64,000 bases of DNA from DATKEJ01 sp963768715 (GCA_963768715.1 CAVYJC010000004.1:186001-250000), one strand, 5' to 3'; shown: positions 54,682-63,717, counted from the first letter of the stretch. The notes: generated by a model not told the origin, from the sequence alone. Numbers and translations: made by a program.

Positions 54682-55577
54682 TTCAGCGTCTTGACCCCAA
54701 TCACGGCCAGCGCCTCGGAATCAGGTACCCAGTCGAGCAGCCCGTTGCCAAGCGAACCCCAATAGCCGAATCCATTCTCGACATTGTTGAGAGCGGAAGG
54801 TTGGGCGAACTGATCGGGATCATCGTAGACTGTCCAATTTGCATCCAGTCCGAGCACCCGCATCTGCAGGCTATTCAACTGCAGCGGCAAGTCATCCGGG
54901 AGACCGGCAATGTCGCGAAGATGTTCGAAGTCGCGACTGAGGTTCACGGTGATTTCCCAATCGTTGCCGACCCGTCGTCCGCTCTGACCGTACGGGATGA
55001 ACAGCCCTCCACCGTCCTCGCCGTCGGCACATGCCGTAATACCCACGGCTGCCGCACAGTATACGATAGTCACGTTATCCACCTTCGGCACGTTCTTCCA
55101 GCGGATGACCTGGGTCACCGAATTCTCGTCGACTTTTGCCGGAAGCGTCTCCGCACTCATGCCCTCGGGCACCGTGGTTTCGGCGACGCTCTGCGCGCCA
55201 TCCGATCGACGAACGGTCAAGCGGTAGGTCGCACCCGTACTCACGAGAAATCCCGCCGAAAACACGTGCCCGTAGGATCCATCATTCAGGCGGACGAGAT
55301 TGTGGGTCCACTTCAGCGTCTGACCTGTCGAGAGATTCGTGGACGTAACCTCGGCGTCGATTTCCGACTGTGGGCCGCCGGGCTTCGCGATGTTTTCGGG
55401 ATACCGCCGGATGGGAATAACCCGGACAAAATGCTCCGTCTCGAAGGGGCTCAGGAAGCCGTAGACAGTGTAATGCGCACCCGTGGTAAACGGGTCGACA
55501 AGAGGATCCTCACAGCCTGCCAGGAGCAGGCAGCCGATCGAAAGAATCCGGAAAAGCAACCGCATCACAAAGCCCAT
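54678..55577 (-). CDS. DUF4249-family lipoprotein (tandem copy 1)
   Basis: 299 residues. Lipobox CLLLAGC, then EDPLVDPFTTGAHYTVYGFLSPF, YRLTVRRSDGAQSVAETTVPEG, and the C-terminal NVENGFGYWGSLGNGLLDWVPD. A pair of Cys (VYCAAAVGITAC) matches VYCAKPVGSFSC in copy 2. It lies 6 bases downstream of a truncated extra copy (55584-55721) and behind the TonB receptor at 55723. Confidence 0.85.
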   Translation of the reverse strand: MGFVMRLLFRILSIGCLLLAGCEDPLVDPFTTGAHYTVYGFLSPFETEHFVRVIPIRRYPENIAKPGGPQSEIDAEVTSTNLSTGQTLKWTHNLVRLNDGSYGHVFSAGFLVSTGATYRLTVRRSDGAQSVAETTVPEGMSAETLPAKVDENSVTQVIRWKNVPKVDNVTIVYCAAAVGITACADGEDGGGLFIPYGQSGRRVGNDWEITVNLSRDFEHLRDIAGLPDDLPLQLNSLQMRVLGLDANWTVYDDPDQFAQPSALNNVENGFGYWGSLGNGLLDWVPDSEALAVIGVKTLN

Positions 55578-55583
55578 ATTTCG

Positions 55584-55721
55584 TCAATTCTGCGGCGCGA
55601 CGCCGAGGAGTGAAAGTGCGTCCGCATCCGGCACCCATGACAAGAATCCGATTCCAAGTGATCCCCAGTAGCCCACGAAAACCGTCACCATCGCTATTCC
55701 GAATAGAAAATCCCGACGCAT
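55584..55721 (-). pseudogene. decayed third DUF4249 copy (C-terminal fragment)
   Basis: A 45-residue frame starts 1 base after the TonB receptor stop. Its C-terminal part, VGYWGSLGIGFLSWVPDADA, aligns residue by residue with the end of the next DUF4249 gene (FGYWGSLGNGLLDWVPDSEA), then SLLGVAPQN against VIGVKTLN. The first 15 residues (MRRDFLFGIAMVTVF) do not match the family. This looks like a copy that lost its central part by deletion. It could still be translated by coupling. Confidence 0.75.
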
Positions 55722-55722
55722 G

Positions 55723-58005
55723 TCAGTCGATCTCGAGTTTCATACCGACGGACGGAATAAGTGGCAGTTGATCGATTCGTCGGAACGTGAACAGGTCGAA
55801 ATAGAACAGGTTGTCTCGATCGTAAACGTTGATCGCACCCGCCCGTAGCGCGCCTTTCACTCGACCGCGCCGGAACGACTTCTCAATCCACAGATCAAGC
55901 CGGTGGTAAGCAGGAAGCCTGGCCTTGTACGGCTCGTCGAACAGTACACGCGTCTCACCCTGCTGGGAATTGACGTCGACGGCAGATCCCGTGAGCGGAA
56001 TCCAGACGTCGAATCCGATCGACTTCGTGTACGAGAAGCCCGTGCCAAACTGCCACTGCGCGACGAGCTCCAGATCGCCTGTACGAGCCCGCGCGACGAT
56101 GTTGATCTGATGCCTGCGATCCTGTGGAGGATTGTAGGTAAGTAAATCAGTTTCGTATTCGACCGTCGAATACCCATATCCGACATACCCGTAGAACTCC
56201 CAGTTTTCGTATCGGATGGCGTCAACCTCGGCACGTACGTCGAATCCGTGGATAGACCCCGTCGCATCTTGCAAACGCGTGGTGAAACCTGGGAAGGGAC
56301 TGAAGATGGGCACGCTGAGGTTGTCAAGGCCCTTGTAGTATCCCTCGGCGGCTACCGTCAGCCAGGGTTCGAGCGCAGCTTCCCACCCGAGAATCGCGTG
56401 GAAGGCTTCCGGAATGCCGGCCGAGTCGGGAGGGGCAACCCAGGCTGTGAAGACGTTGCCGACGTCGCGTTCGTCGGTCAACCCGATGATCCCCTGGTGG
56501 TATATCCCGACTGCACCGCTCACCTTGTGCCCGCCGCCGCGGCCGCGGGGAAACCAGACGGCTCGGAACCGAGGCTCCAGGTATGCCTTGTCTCGGCCGG
56601 GATACGCCTGAAGTCGGAGACCGGGCTGAAGCGAGACATTTCGGAAGAGGTCGAATTCCGACTCGAGGTACGCGCCGGCTTCGTCGAGGTCCTCCTCATT
56701 GGAGGTGAATTCCTGAAAGGCGTCGCCGAGCGTGTAGCTGAGCTTGCGCCGCTCCGCAAATAGACCCGAACGAACGATGTTCACACCGCGGAATCTTGCA
56801 ACCTCGGCCGAGAATTTGTAACCGGTGACCGCTGCCGTCCGCTCGGGACTCTCTTCAATGCCGAGGGCGGTGTCATAATGGTAGCCGGAAGCCGATACGT
56901 CGATATAAATGGGCGTCGCAACCGGGGCAAAGAGGAATCTCCCGCCGAAGGCGCGATTCGTCCACCTTATCTGGCTTGAATCAGTCTTGATTGTCGAAAT
57001 CTCGTCGCCGAGGAACGTCTCCGGATTGGCTCCGATATCGCCCTCGTCGTGCGTGGTGATTCCCGTAATCGAAAGCGTTGCCTCGTTCGAGAGGAAGGCA
57101 TGGATCTTCGCGAACCGATCTCCGAGACGATACGGCAGATCCGTACCCATCGAGCCTGACATCACATCTTCGACGAATGACTCTCGAAGCGAAACGATGC
57201 CCGAAACACGACCTGGGACGAGCGGCCCTTCCACGCGCACAGCACTCATCAGCGGCGCCAGCGCAACCGCGCCCGAAAATCGATCCTTGTTGCCGTTTCG
57301 CGTCTCGACGTCGATGACGGATGAGAGGCGACCGCCATAGGCTGCGCCGAATCCTCCTTTGTAGAAATCGGCTCTATTGACGACCTCAGAAGGAAATGCG
57401 CTGTAGAAACCAACGATGTGGAACGGTTGGAAGATGGGAATGCCGTCGAGGAAGATGTCGTTCTGGCTGGCCGACCCGCCCCGGATGAAGAACTGCCCGC
57501 CGCGATCACCAAGTGACGATACGCCCGGCATGGTTTGCAGGTAACTAACAAGATCGCCCGTCACTCCGGGCATCGGCACACGTTCGATGTCGGCCGGACG
57601 CACTGTCTGCAGTCCTGCGACGGTCGTTGCCGCCCCTTCGGCAGCCTCGGCCTCCACGACGACCTCTCCCAGCTCCGATTCCTCGAGGGCCAACTCGAGA
57701 CGAAGCATACGCACGTCACCGGAACGCAGATTGAGCGTGTCCATCAACGGCGTATAACCGACGAACGACACGCGCATTCGAGCGATCCCGATCGGCACAC
57801 GGTTGATGACGAAATAGCCGTCGGCGTCGGATGCCGACCCGAGAAGAGCGTTATTGGGCAGGGTCAAGACGACGTTGACACCGGCGAGACGCTCACGCGT
57901 ATCGGCGTCGGAAATGTATCCCCGCACCGATGCAAATTGGGCTGCTACCTCCATCGGAAGAGCAATGGAGAGCGCAAGAAGGGCGAGAAGCGTTCGGACG
58001 TTCAC
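55723..58005 (-). CDS. TonB-dependent receptor with carboxypeptidase-like domain (paralog B)
   Basis: 760 residues from the GTG at 58005 (NVRTLLALLALSIALPMEVAAQ, a signal peptide); the frame extends to 58104 but with a non-secretory prefix. Beta-sandwich VRGYISDADTRERLAGVNVVL, plug GEVVVEAEAAEGAATTVAGL, MPGVSSLGDRGGQFFIRGGS, DGIPIFQPFHIVGFYSAFPS, YGGRLSSVIDVETRNGNKD, and a C-terminal barrel ending MKLEID. The same block order and loops are present in the receptor at 50402. Followed by one fragmentary and two full DUF4249 genes. Confidence 0.93.
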   Translation of the reverse strand: MNVRTLLALLALSIALPMEVAAQFASVRGYISDADTRERLAGVNVVLTLPNNALLGSASDADGYFVINRVPIGIARMRVSFVGYTPLMDTLNLRSGDVRMLRLELALEESELGEVVVEAEAAEGAATTVAGLQTVRPADIERVPMPGVTGDLVSYLQTMPGVSSLGDRGGQFFIRGGSASQNDIFLDGIPIFQPFHIVGFYSAFPSEVVNRADFYKGGFGAAYGGRLSSVIDVETRNGNKDRFSGAVALAPLMSAVRVEGPLVPGRVSGIVSLRESFVEDVMSGSMGTDLPYRLGDRFAKIHAFLSNEATLSITGITTHDEGDIGANPETFLGDEISTIKTDSSQIRWTNRAFGGRFLFAPVATPIYIDVSASGYHYDTALGIEESPERTAAVTGYKFSAEVARFRGVNIVRSGLFAERRKLSYTLGDAFQEFTSNEEDLDEAGAYLESEFDLFRNVSLQPGLRLQAYPGRDKAYLEPRFRAVWFPRGRGGGHKVSGAVGIYHQGIIGLTDERDVGNVFTAWVAPPDSAGIPEAFHAILGWEAALEPWLTVAAEGYYKGLDNLSVPIFSPFPGFTTRLQDATGSIHGFDVRAEVDAIRYENWEFYGYVGYGYSTVEYETDLLTYNPPQDRRHQINIVARARTGDLELVAQWQFGTGFSYTKSIGFDVWIPLTGSAVDVNSQQGETRVLFDEPYKARLPAYHRLDLWIEKSFRRGRVKGALRAGAINVYDRDNLFYFDLFTFRRIDQLPLIPSVGMKLEID

Positions 58006-58202
58006 TGCAGATTGGGTTTTGGTCCAAAGTCTCCCGAAGATATGTTTAATGCATACAGCCTTCTTGGGGGGCACCTCTTTCTGCCCGCGGAGAAGCGTCC
58101 GCAATTCCCGTACATGAGATTGGGACGAAACCGTTGGATTCCAGGCTGCACAATGGTTACTTAACCGATGTTTCCGGCATCACCTACACCCTGGGGAAAC
58201 GC

Positions 58203-59231
58203 TTGAATCGGCTCTTCATCATTCTTATTGCCGCGACCTCATGCGTTGGACTTGGATGCTCGAGCGAACGTGCCGCCGTATCTGACAATCAGCCGGTGAG
58301 TCGGCTTTACTCGACATCATTCCCGGGACACGGGCTGGAGGGCAGCCTTGCTGATGCGCTGCCATCTGTCCGCATGCTGAGCTCGGTCGCTTACTACAGG
58401 CAGGCGAGCTTCGCCAGTCCGAACGGCTGGTCCGCCGATCGACCAATTACCGACCGGGTCTGGCGGGCAGCCGACACCGTAACGACGTTTTCGCAGTCCG
58501 TCGTCGGCACCGGCACGGTGCTTCAGGGCTCGCTGAATCGCCTTGCTCTCCTTACGTGCGCGCATGTCGTCACGTTCGAGGACACGATCAAGACGTACTT
58601 CATCGTCAACGACGAACCGGTGGGCATCAAGGCATTCGCCGTCAAAGTGAACCAGCGCAACTACGTCGCGGATATTCCGGGCGCCGGATCGCTCGAAGTT
58701 CTTGCCCGAAATGATCACGACGACATCGCAATCGTAGGGCAGACGATAGACACAGAAGGGATGATGATTCCCGTCTTTTCACTCCCTCCGGGTCGAGGAG
58801 GAGATTTGACCTGGGGCTCCTTCGTTTACGTCGTCGGATATCCGGTTGGACTGCGCATGGTATCGACAGGGATTGTCAGCCAACCCGAACGTGATGATCA
58901 AAACGCATTCCTAACCGACGTGGTCTTCAATCGCGGGATGAGCGGCGGCGCCGTGTTGGCGGCAAGGTCGGAAGGTTCTTCACTCGAGTGGGTAGGGATC
59001 GTCACCTCCTCATCCGCGAACACCGAGTACGTTCTCGAGCCCGATGTAGAGAATCTGCGTGAGGATCTCCATTCCCGCGAGCCTTATGAGGGTGAGATCT
59101 ATGCGCGGCGCATCCAGCGCATCCGCTACGGCGTGACGATATCCGTGTCGATTGACGCCATCCGGAAGCTGGCGCAGGAGAATCGAGTGAGCCTGCAAAG
59201 GCGGGGGTATCGTTTGAATATCTTTGACTAG
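58203..59231 (+). CDS. trypsin-like serine protease lipoprotein
   Basis: 342 residues from a TTG at 58203 (NRLFIILIAATSCVGLGCSSE), which gives a proper lipobox; another TTG at 58134 is in frame. The triad is visible: His in LLTCAHVVTFED, Asp in RNDHDDIAIVGQ, Ser in NRGMSGGAVLAAR. WGSFVYVVGYPVGLRMVSTGIVSQP is typical of the trypsin_2 fold. No PDZ domain. Probably periplasmic and membrane-anchored. Divergent from the TonB receptor. Confidence 0.82.
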   Translation: MNRLFIILIAATSCVGLGCSSERAAVSDNQPVSRLYSTSFPGHGLEGSLADALPSVRMLSSVAYYRQASFASPNGWSADRPITDRVWRAADTVTTFSQSVVGTGTVLQGSLNRLALLTCAHVVTFEDTIKTYFIVNDEPVGIKAFAVKVNQRNYVADIPGAGSLEVLARNDHDDIAIVGQTIDTEGMMIPVFSLPPGRGGDLTWGSFVYVVGYPVGLRMVSTGIVSQPERDDQNAFLTDVVFNRGMSGGAVLAARSEGSSLEWVGIVTSSSANTEYVLEPDVENLREDLHSREPYEGEIYARRIQRIRYGVTISVSIDAIRKLAQENRVSLQRRGYRLNIFD

Positions 59232-59571
59232 CAGCAGACGGCAGATATTCTTCCGTAGAAGCACGCCAAGCGAAGTACGGCGTGCCCGCTCGCTATCTCC
59301 CCATCCCGAGAGAGCGCCGTTCCAGCGAAGCGTACCGGCACAATCACAAAGCGAAGCGCGATTCGAGGGACCTGCGCACTTCGGCACCGGCGTTCCCGAG
59401 AGAGGTTCCTGCCGCCGCCCCCTCCTCTTAGCGAAGCGCGCGGGCACGACGGTTCCGGCTGCCACAGCCGCCCGCGACAACGCACGACCACGTCAAACCA
59501 TCGGGGATCCACCTGATGCGTGGGATAGCTACATTTCAGTCAGCAGACGACCTCCAATCACACAAACATCC
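59232..59571. other. gene-free stretch with a short dispersed motif
   Basis: About 340 bases without a supported gene, although one frame stays open through it. AGCGAAG occurs four times (59269, 59324, 59350, 59430), mostly followed by CG or TAC. It is GC-rich and I see no promoter or terminator I would defend. Confidence 0.5.
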
Positions 59572-61422
59572 ATGTTCTCCAACCTCCGCGCCGAATCCTT
59601 TCCGGAACGCCAACCTGTTTCGACGGCTTACACCGACCTTAACGTCACGCTCCCGGGCAAACGTTGCCACTCGCATCAAGACGGACCACGGACCACGGAC
59701 CACGGACCACGGACCTTTGTCTCCCTCCTCGCCGCCTCGCTGCTTGCCGTCGCGGGCTGCTCGCAGCCGTCGCCGAAGGCCGATCTCGTCCTCCTCAACG
59801 GCAAGATCGTGACCGTCGACTCGACGATGCCCGAAGTGTCGGCGCTTGCCGCAGCCGGCGACACGATCATGGCCTTGGGCGACGATGAGACGATCCGCAC
59901 CTTGGTCGGACCCAATACCCGCGTCATCGATCTGGACGGCAAAATGGCCATGCCCGGATTCATCGAAGGACATGCTCACTTCATGGGTCTCGGCGAATCA
60001 CGGATGAACCTCGACCTGACGAAAGCGCACTCCTGGGAGGACATCGTCGGAATGGTGGGTGAGGCCGCCGGGCAAAGCGATCCGGGAGCCTGGATCACGG
60101 GTCGCGGATGGCACCAGGAAAAATGGGACTCGCTTCCACCCGGTCCAATTGTCGACGGCGTGCCGACCAACGAGAGCTTGAGCGAGGTCTCACCGGATAA
60201 TCCCGTGCTGCTCGAGCATGCCAGCGGCCACTCGTCGTTTGCGAACGCAATGGCGCTCCGCAAAGGGGCGGTAAGTGCCGAGACGCCGGATCCGCCCGGG
60301 GGTGAGATTGTCCGTGACGTGCGCGGGGAACCGACAGGACTCCTCCGTGAGACGGCACAGCACCTCGTCTACAACGCCATGCAGGCGGATTTGAGTGAGC
60401 GAACGCCCGAGCAGATCCTCGCCGAAAAGTATCAGGAGGCCGATCTGGCCTCGGAGGAGGCGATCCGGAAAGGCATCACGTCCTTCCACGATGCCGGCGA
60501 ATCATTCGCGACGATCGACTTCTTTAAGCGCCTGGTGGACGAAGGACGCCTGCCCCTCCGGCTTTATGTCATGGTGAGCGGGGATTCGCCCGAAGCACTC
60601 AAAGAGCATCTCGCGGATTACTGGATGATCGATTACGGTGACCTCCTTACGGTGCGCTCGATCAAACTGTACATGGACGGTGCGCTCGGCTCGCACGGCG
60701 CCTGGCTGCTCAAGCCGTATTTGGATATGCCGTCGAGTTCGGGACTCAACGTCACTCCCCTCGACACACTTATACGCTCGGCGCAGATCGCCGCTGTCCT
60801 CGGTTTTCAGGTCAATACGCATGCCATCGGCGACCGAGCCAATCGAGAGGTTCTGAACGTTTATGAGGACGTGCTGGCCACCACAGACGATCCGACCGGT
60901 CAGCGCTGGCGGATCGAGCACGCGCAGCACATCGATCCCGCCGACATCCCGCGATTTGCCGAGCTCGGCGTCGTGGCCTCCATGCAGGCCATTCATGCCA
61001 CATCGGATGGTCCGTGGGTTCCGAAGCGGATCGGCGACAAGCGAGCTCGCGAAGGCGCCTACGTATGGCAGAGTCTTTGGAAGTCGGGCGCGGTCGTCAC
61101 GAACGGCACCGACGCCCCGGTGGAGGACATCGATCCGATCCCGAATTTCTACGCCTCCGTGTCGCGGCGCCTCAAGGACGGCACCGTGTTCTATCCTGAC
61201 CAGCGTCTGAGCCGCGAGCAGGCGCTCGAAGCGTACACGATCAACAACGCGTATGACTCCTTCCACGAGGACAAGCTCGGATCGCTCACGCCGGGAAAAT
61301 GGGCGGACATTGTCGTTCTGTCGCAGGACATTATGACGATCCCGGAGGAGGAGATACCGTCAACGGAGGTGGTGTACACGATTGTCGGGGGGAAGGTGGT
61401 GTATGAGGCAGCGCGACCGTAG
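59572..61422 (+). CDS. YtcJ-like metal-dependent amidohydrolase, lipoprotein
   Basis: The catalytic domain runs from ADLVLLNGKIVTVDSTMPEV to IVGGKVVYEAARP. Metal ligands: FIEGHAHFMG (HxH), a His in VNTHAIGDRANREVL, and GTDAPVEDIDP with the Asp. This is the amidohydrolase_3 family. A signal-like stretch TFVSLLAASLLAVAGCSQ with a lipobox precedes it. No good start codon lies just before that stretch; the first in-frame ATG is at 59572, and the sequence between contains five GGACCAC heptad units encoding DGPRTTDHGPRT. The repeat seems to have entered the signal-peptide n-region. Substrate unknown. Confidence 0.85.
   Translation: MFSNLRAESFPERQPVSTAYTDLNVTLPGKRCHSHQDGPRTTDHGPRTFVSLLAASLLAVAGCSQPSPKADLVLLNGKIVTVDSTMPEVSALAAAGDTIMALGDDETIRTLVGPNTRVIDLDGKMAMPGFIEGHAHFMGLGESRMNLDLTKAHSWEDIVGMVGEAAGQSDPGAWITGRGWHQEKWDSLPPGPIVDGVPTNESLSEVSPDNPVLLEHASGHSSFANAMALRKGAVSAETPDPPGGEIVRDVRGEPTGLLRETAQHLVYNAMQADLSERTPEQILAEKYQEADLASEEAIRKGITSFHDAGESFATIDFFKRLVDEGRLPLRLYVMVSGDSPEALKEHLADYWMIDYGDLLTVRSIKLYMDGALGSHGAWLLKPYLDMPSSSGLNVTPLDTLIRSAQIAAVLGFQVNTHAIGDRANREVLNVYEDVLATTDDPTGQRWRIEHAQHIDPADIPRFAELGVVASMQAIHATSDGPWVPKRIGDKRAREGAYVWQSLWKSGAVVTNGTDAPVEDIDPIPNFYASVSRRLKDGTVFYPDQRLSREQALEAYTINNAYDSFHEDKLGSLTPGKWADIVVLSQDIMTIPEEEIPSTEVVYTIVGGKVVYEAARP
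59683..59716. repeat. heptad tandem repeat GGACCAC x4.9
   Basis: GGACCAC occurs four times from 59683 to 59710 and is followed by GGACCT. It lies in frame inside the apparent N-terminus of the amidohydrolase gene. Confidence 0.9.
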
Positions 61423-61443
61423 GGACGCGCCAGCGGCGTGTCC
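61423..61443. terminator. hairpin immediately after the amidohydrolase stop
   Basis: GGACGCGCC-AGC-GGCGTGTCC, 9-bp arms with one G-U pair, begins at the first base after the stop codon. There is no T-run, so an intrinsic terminator is not certain; it may be a 3'-end stabiliser or a repeat element. ATGATGA occurs twice in tandem a little further on (61464-61477). Confidence 0.45.
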
Positions 61444-61660
61444 GACTTGCCGGCGGGGTCGCAATGATGAATGATGAATACGGAACGAGGAATTGCAGGC
61501 GTAGCGCCACGGAGGCGTGCGAAGACGGATGACTGCCGCCGTCATCTCCGTAGTCGAGATCCAAGGATAAGAGCCAAGTACGAGAGCGAAACAAGTTAGC
61601 AGATTGATCTGTTCAATGACAAAGTTTGCCAATTCTCGTTAATTTGATGCTATAGTCCAC

Positions 61661-61894
61661 ATGTCGGTCAAGACAAAATCGATGAACGTATCTCTTACCT
61701 CGTCCCTGGAGACACTGGTGAAGAGGCTCGTTAAGTCCGGTCGCTACAGTTCGGCCAGTGAGGTAGTGCGCGACGGCCTTCGCCTTATTGAAGAGAGGGA
61801 GCAGCTTCGGCAGCTCAAGCTTGACGAGATGCGCCGACTCATCCGGAAGGGGCGCTACAGTGGCCCGGGCATTCCTTGGGATTTGAGGAGTTAG
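61661..61894 (+). CDS. parD: ParD-like type II antitoxin
   Basis: 77 residues. SLETLVKRLVKSGRYSSASEVVRDGLRLIEERE is the ribbon-helix-helix and adjoining helix of the ParD/CC2985 family. The C-terminal KLDEMRRLIRKGRYSGPGIPW wraps the toxin in known pairs. The gene lies 3 bases upstream of the parE start. Neutralises ParE and autorepresses. Confidence 0.88.
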   Translation: MSVKTKSMNVSLTSSLETLVKRLVKSGRYSSASEVVRDGLRLIEEREQLRQLKLDEMRRLIRKGRYSGPGIPWDLRS

Positions 61895-61897
61895 AGG

Positions 61898-62207
61898 ATG
61901 GCGAAGAAACAGTTCCGGGTAACGGTTTATGTCCGTACGAAGCTGCCAAAGGCCAGGCGACGCTCACATGGGCTATAGCCAATTCATTGCGGCTGCGGTG
62001 CCGGACAAATTATCCGGGGAATTTGATCGAATCTTTTCTCTCATTGCCGAAAACCCGAAGATGGGCAGACGTCGCGACGAGCTTGAGAGAGGTCTCCGGA
62101 GCATTCCGCTGGGACACTATGTCATATTCTATGCCGTCGCCGACGGCATAGACGTTCTTCGCGTACTGCACAACCGGAGGGACATCGAGGACACTTTCGG
62201 CGGATGA
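61898..62207 (+). pseudogene. parE: ParE-like type II toxin with disrupted N-terminus
   Basis: An ATG at 61898 with a GAGG ribosome-binding site gives MAKKQFRVT but stops after 26 residues. The C-terminal two thirds are intact in another frame (from about 61985): DKLSGEFDRIFSLIAENPKMGRRRDELE, then RSIPLGHYVIFY, then DVLRVLHNRRDIEDTFGG, the standard ParE pattern. Two slips (about 61930 and 61985) would rebuild a normal ParE of about 100 residues. An ATG at 61929 opens the intact frame with a non-family prefix. ParE toxins poison gyrase or related targets; this copy may be inactive, or the sequence may carry errors. Confidence 0.75.
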
Positions 62208-62241
62208 GTCCGCCACATCCGTTATTCGTCGACGTGTACTC

Positions 62242-62724
62242 TCAACCGGTGGATTTCACCATCGAAAACTCGTTCGAATACTCGTCATCCCGGTCGATCT
62301 CATGATCGAGACGATACTCCTTGAACAGGCGGAAGCGGAATCGATAGCGAGCGAGTGAATCGTAGCTGGCATCCGCAATGGATTTGAGATTCGAATTTTG
62401 ATCAAAGAGGTATTCGCGGACAGTCGAATCGCCTTCTTCGAGCGTTACCACACCACACTGCTCGGCGCCACTTATGTACCACGAACGAATGACCCGCCCT
62501 CCTTCGACTTGCTGGAGATCGATCCACCCGTAGCAGGCGAAGTACAGCGGCTCACTTGATCGATTTATAGTGGTCAGCATGATGGAATTGCCCGGCGCAG
62601 CGACGTAGGAATTGGCATCGGTGCGGATATCCACGTCAACGGAGTTGTCCGTGAGCAATCCGCATGCCGACATCGACAACGCGATCGCTAATAAGAGGGC
62701 TATGAGATACCTCGACGCGTTCAT
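62242..62724 (-). CDS. lipoprotein of unknown function
   Basis: 160 residues from MNASRYLIALLLAIALSMSACG (lipobox MSAC); a TTG four codons upstream is also in frame. The mature part is beta-rich (VDVDIRTDANSYVAAPGNSIMLTTIN), with two Cys that could form a disulfide (LYFACYGWID, GAEQCGVVTL). The pattern resembles an immunoglobulin-like sandwich. No named family. Confidence 0.65.
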   Translation of the reverse strand: MNASRYLIALLLAIALSMSACGLLTDNSVDVDIRTDANSYVAAPGNSIMLTTINRSSEPLYFACYGWIDLQQVEGGRVIRSWYISGAEQCGVVTLEEGDSTVREYLFDQNSNLKSIADASYDSLARYRFRFRLFKEYRLDHEIDRDDEYSNEFSMVKSTG

Positions 62725-62886
62725 GACGCTAAACAATACGTAGCATGCTCATTGAAAAGTCGTGTTCGGACCATTTACGCCACGTAGTCCGAATTCGGCG
62801 GTTTTTGTAGAGAAAAGGAAGAACAGCGAATGTTGCCCTCACTTTTCCGCGACCCATTTCCCAGCACCAAAGCGCTTGGAGGGATG

Positions 62887-62905
62887 CCGTGCGCTGAGCG
62901 CACGG
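62887..62905. repeat. perfect short palindrome
   Basis: CCGTGCGC-TGA-GCGCACGG, 8-bp arms and a 3-base loop, in the 240-base gap between two minus-strand lipoprotein genes. It lies about 60 bases downstream of the 62967-63656 gene's stop. No T-run. It could be a terminator-like hairpin or a dispersed element. Confidence 0.5.
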
Positions 62906-62966
62906 GCCTTTCAGAGCGTGGGGAGCCTGTTTCCAACCTGTGGCAAACGAGCGTTTACCGTGCCCG

Positions 62967-63656
62967 CTAAGGTTGAATCTTTACCACCGAGTACGTCTCG
63001 ACCACACGCATTTCACCCGAGGGGAACTGGACCGTCTGATTACGGACGGTCGGTCGGCCCTCGGCGTCGATCTCGAGCGATGCCGATCCGGAGCGCTGTC
63101 CGGCGACCGTCAAATCAAACGACAATGTAGGAGGGTCGTCGGCTGCGGTGGCGAAAGAGTCGACCGTGACCCATTCACCCACTCCTCCTTCCGCATGATC
63201 TGGTGCACTCGCTTCCATGAGCCGGGCCAGATTGTGAAGTATGCCCATTCGGGTAAGGCCTATGACGATGGCTTCCTTCAAATGGGCGGGGCTCGTGGCT
63301 GTAGCTCGATTCGTTTTGTCGCCGAGCTCCATCTCTTCACCTTCGGAAAGCAGGAGCAAATCGACAGGCCGACCGGCGAATTCGCCGGAAGCAGTCAGAC
63401 GGATATTGTCCGCCGGACCGATGTCGAGCATTCCCCGCAAATCTATTTCGAGGGCGCCCTCCGCCGTCACGTGAAAGTCGAATTTTACGGTATCGGCTTT
63501 CAGGAGTCGATCTTCAAGGGTGTAGAACGCGGCAGCCGGATCGGTCGCGGGTCCGGCCGGATTCGGCGGTTCCGCCCGACCGCAGCCGATCACCAGCGTG
63601 ACAAAACCATAAAACCACAACTTGGACATCTTGTCCCGGTTACGTGAAAATCTCAT
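62967..63656 (-). CDS. LolA/LppX-like lipoprotein, function unknown
   Basis: 229 residues from the ATG at 63656, which has a GGAG site about 8 bases upstream (MRFSRNRDKMSKLWFYG); an internal ATG at 63629 is possible. Lipobox LVIGCG. The mature part (FYTLEDRLLKADTVKFDFHVTAEG, LTASGEFAGRPVDLLLLSEGEEM, ETYSVVKIQP) looks like the long curved beta-sheet of outer-membrane lipoprotein carriers of the LolA/DUF2092 kind, a tentative resemblance. The frame is open to 63980 only as shadow of the next gene. Confidence 0.65.
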   Translation of the reverse strand: MRFSRNRDKMSKLWFYGFVTLVIGCGRAEPPNPAGPATDPAAAFYTLEDRLLKADTVKFDFHVTAEGALEIDLRGMLDIGPADNIRLTASGEFAGRPVDLLLLSEGEEMELGDKTNRATATSPAHLKEAIVIGLTRMGILHNLARLMEASAPDHAEGGVGEWVTVDSFATAADDPPTLSFDLTVAGQRSGSASLEIDAEGRPTVRNQTVQFPSGEMRVVETYSVVKIQP

Positions 63657-63660
63657 TGTG

Positions 63661-63717
63661 CACTCCGCACCAAGCACTTGGCACCAATTGGCGTTTCTCG
63701 ATTCGCGTTTAGCGTTC
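63661..63717. repeat. heptad-periodic tract overlapping a gene end
   Basis: CAC recurs at 63661, 63668, 63675 and 63682. GCGTTTC (63691), TCGATTC (63698), GCGTTTA (63705) and GCGTTC (63712) then continue in the same 7-base step. The right end encodes the last codons and stop of the methyltransferase. Confidence 0.7.

Noticed and set aside
59224..59571. Extension of the amidohydrolase to the upstream open-frame start
   Set aside because: The translated stretch is low-complexity Arg/Pro/Thr sequence with no family match; the domain begins after the lipobox.
61423..61443. Standard rho-independent terminator
   Set aside because: The stem is good, but no T-run follows, so it is listed only as a candidate hairpin.
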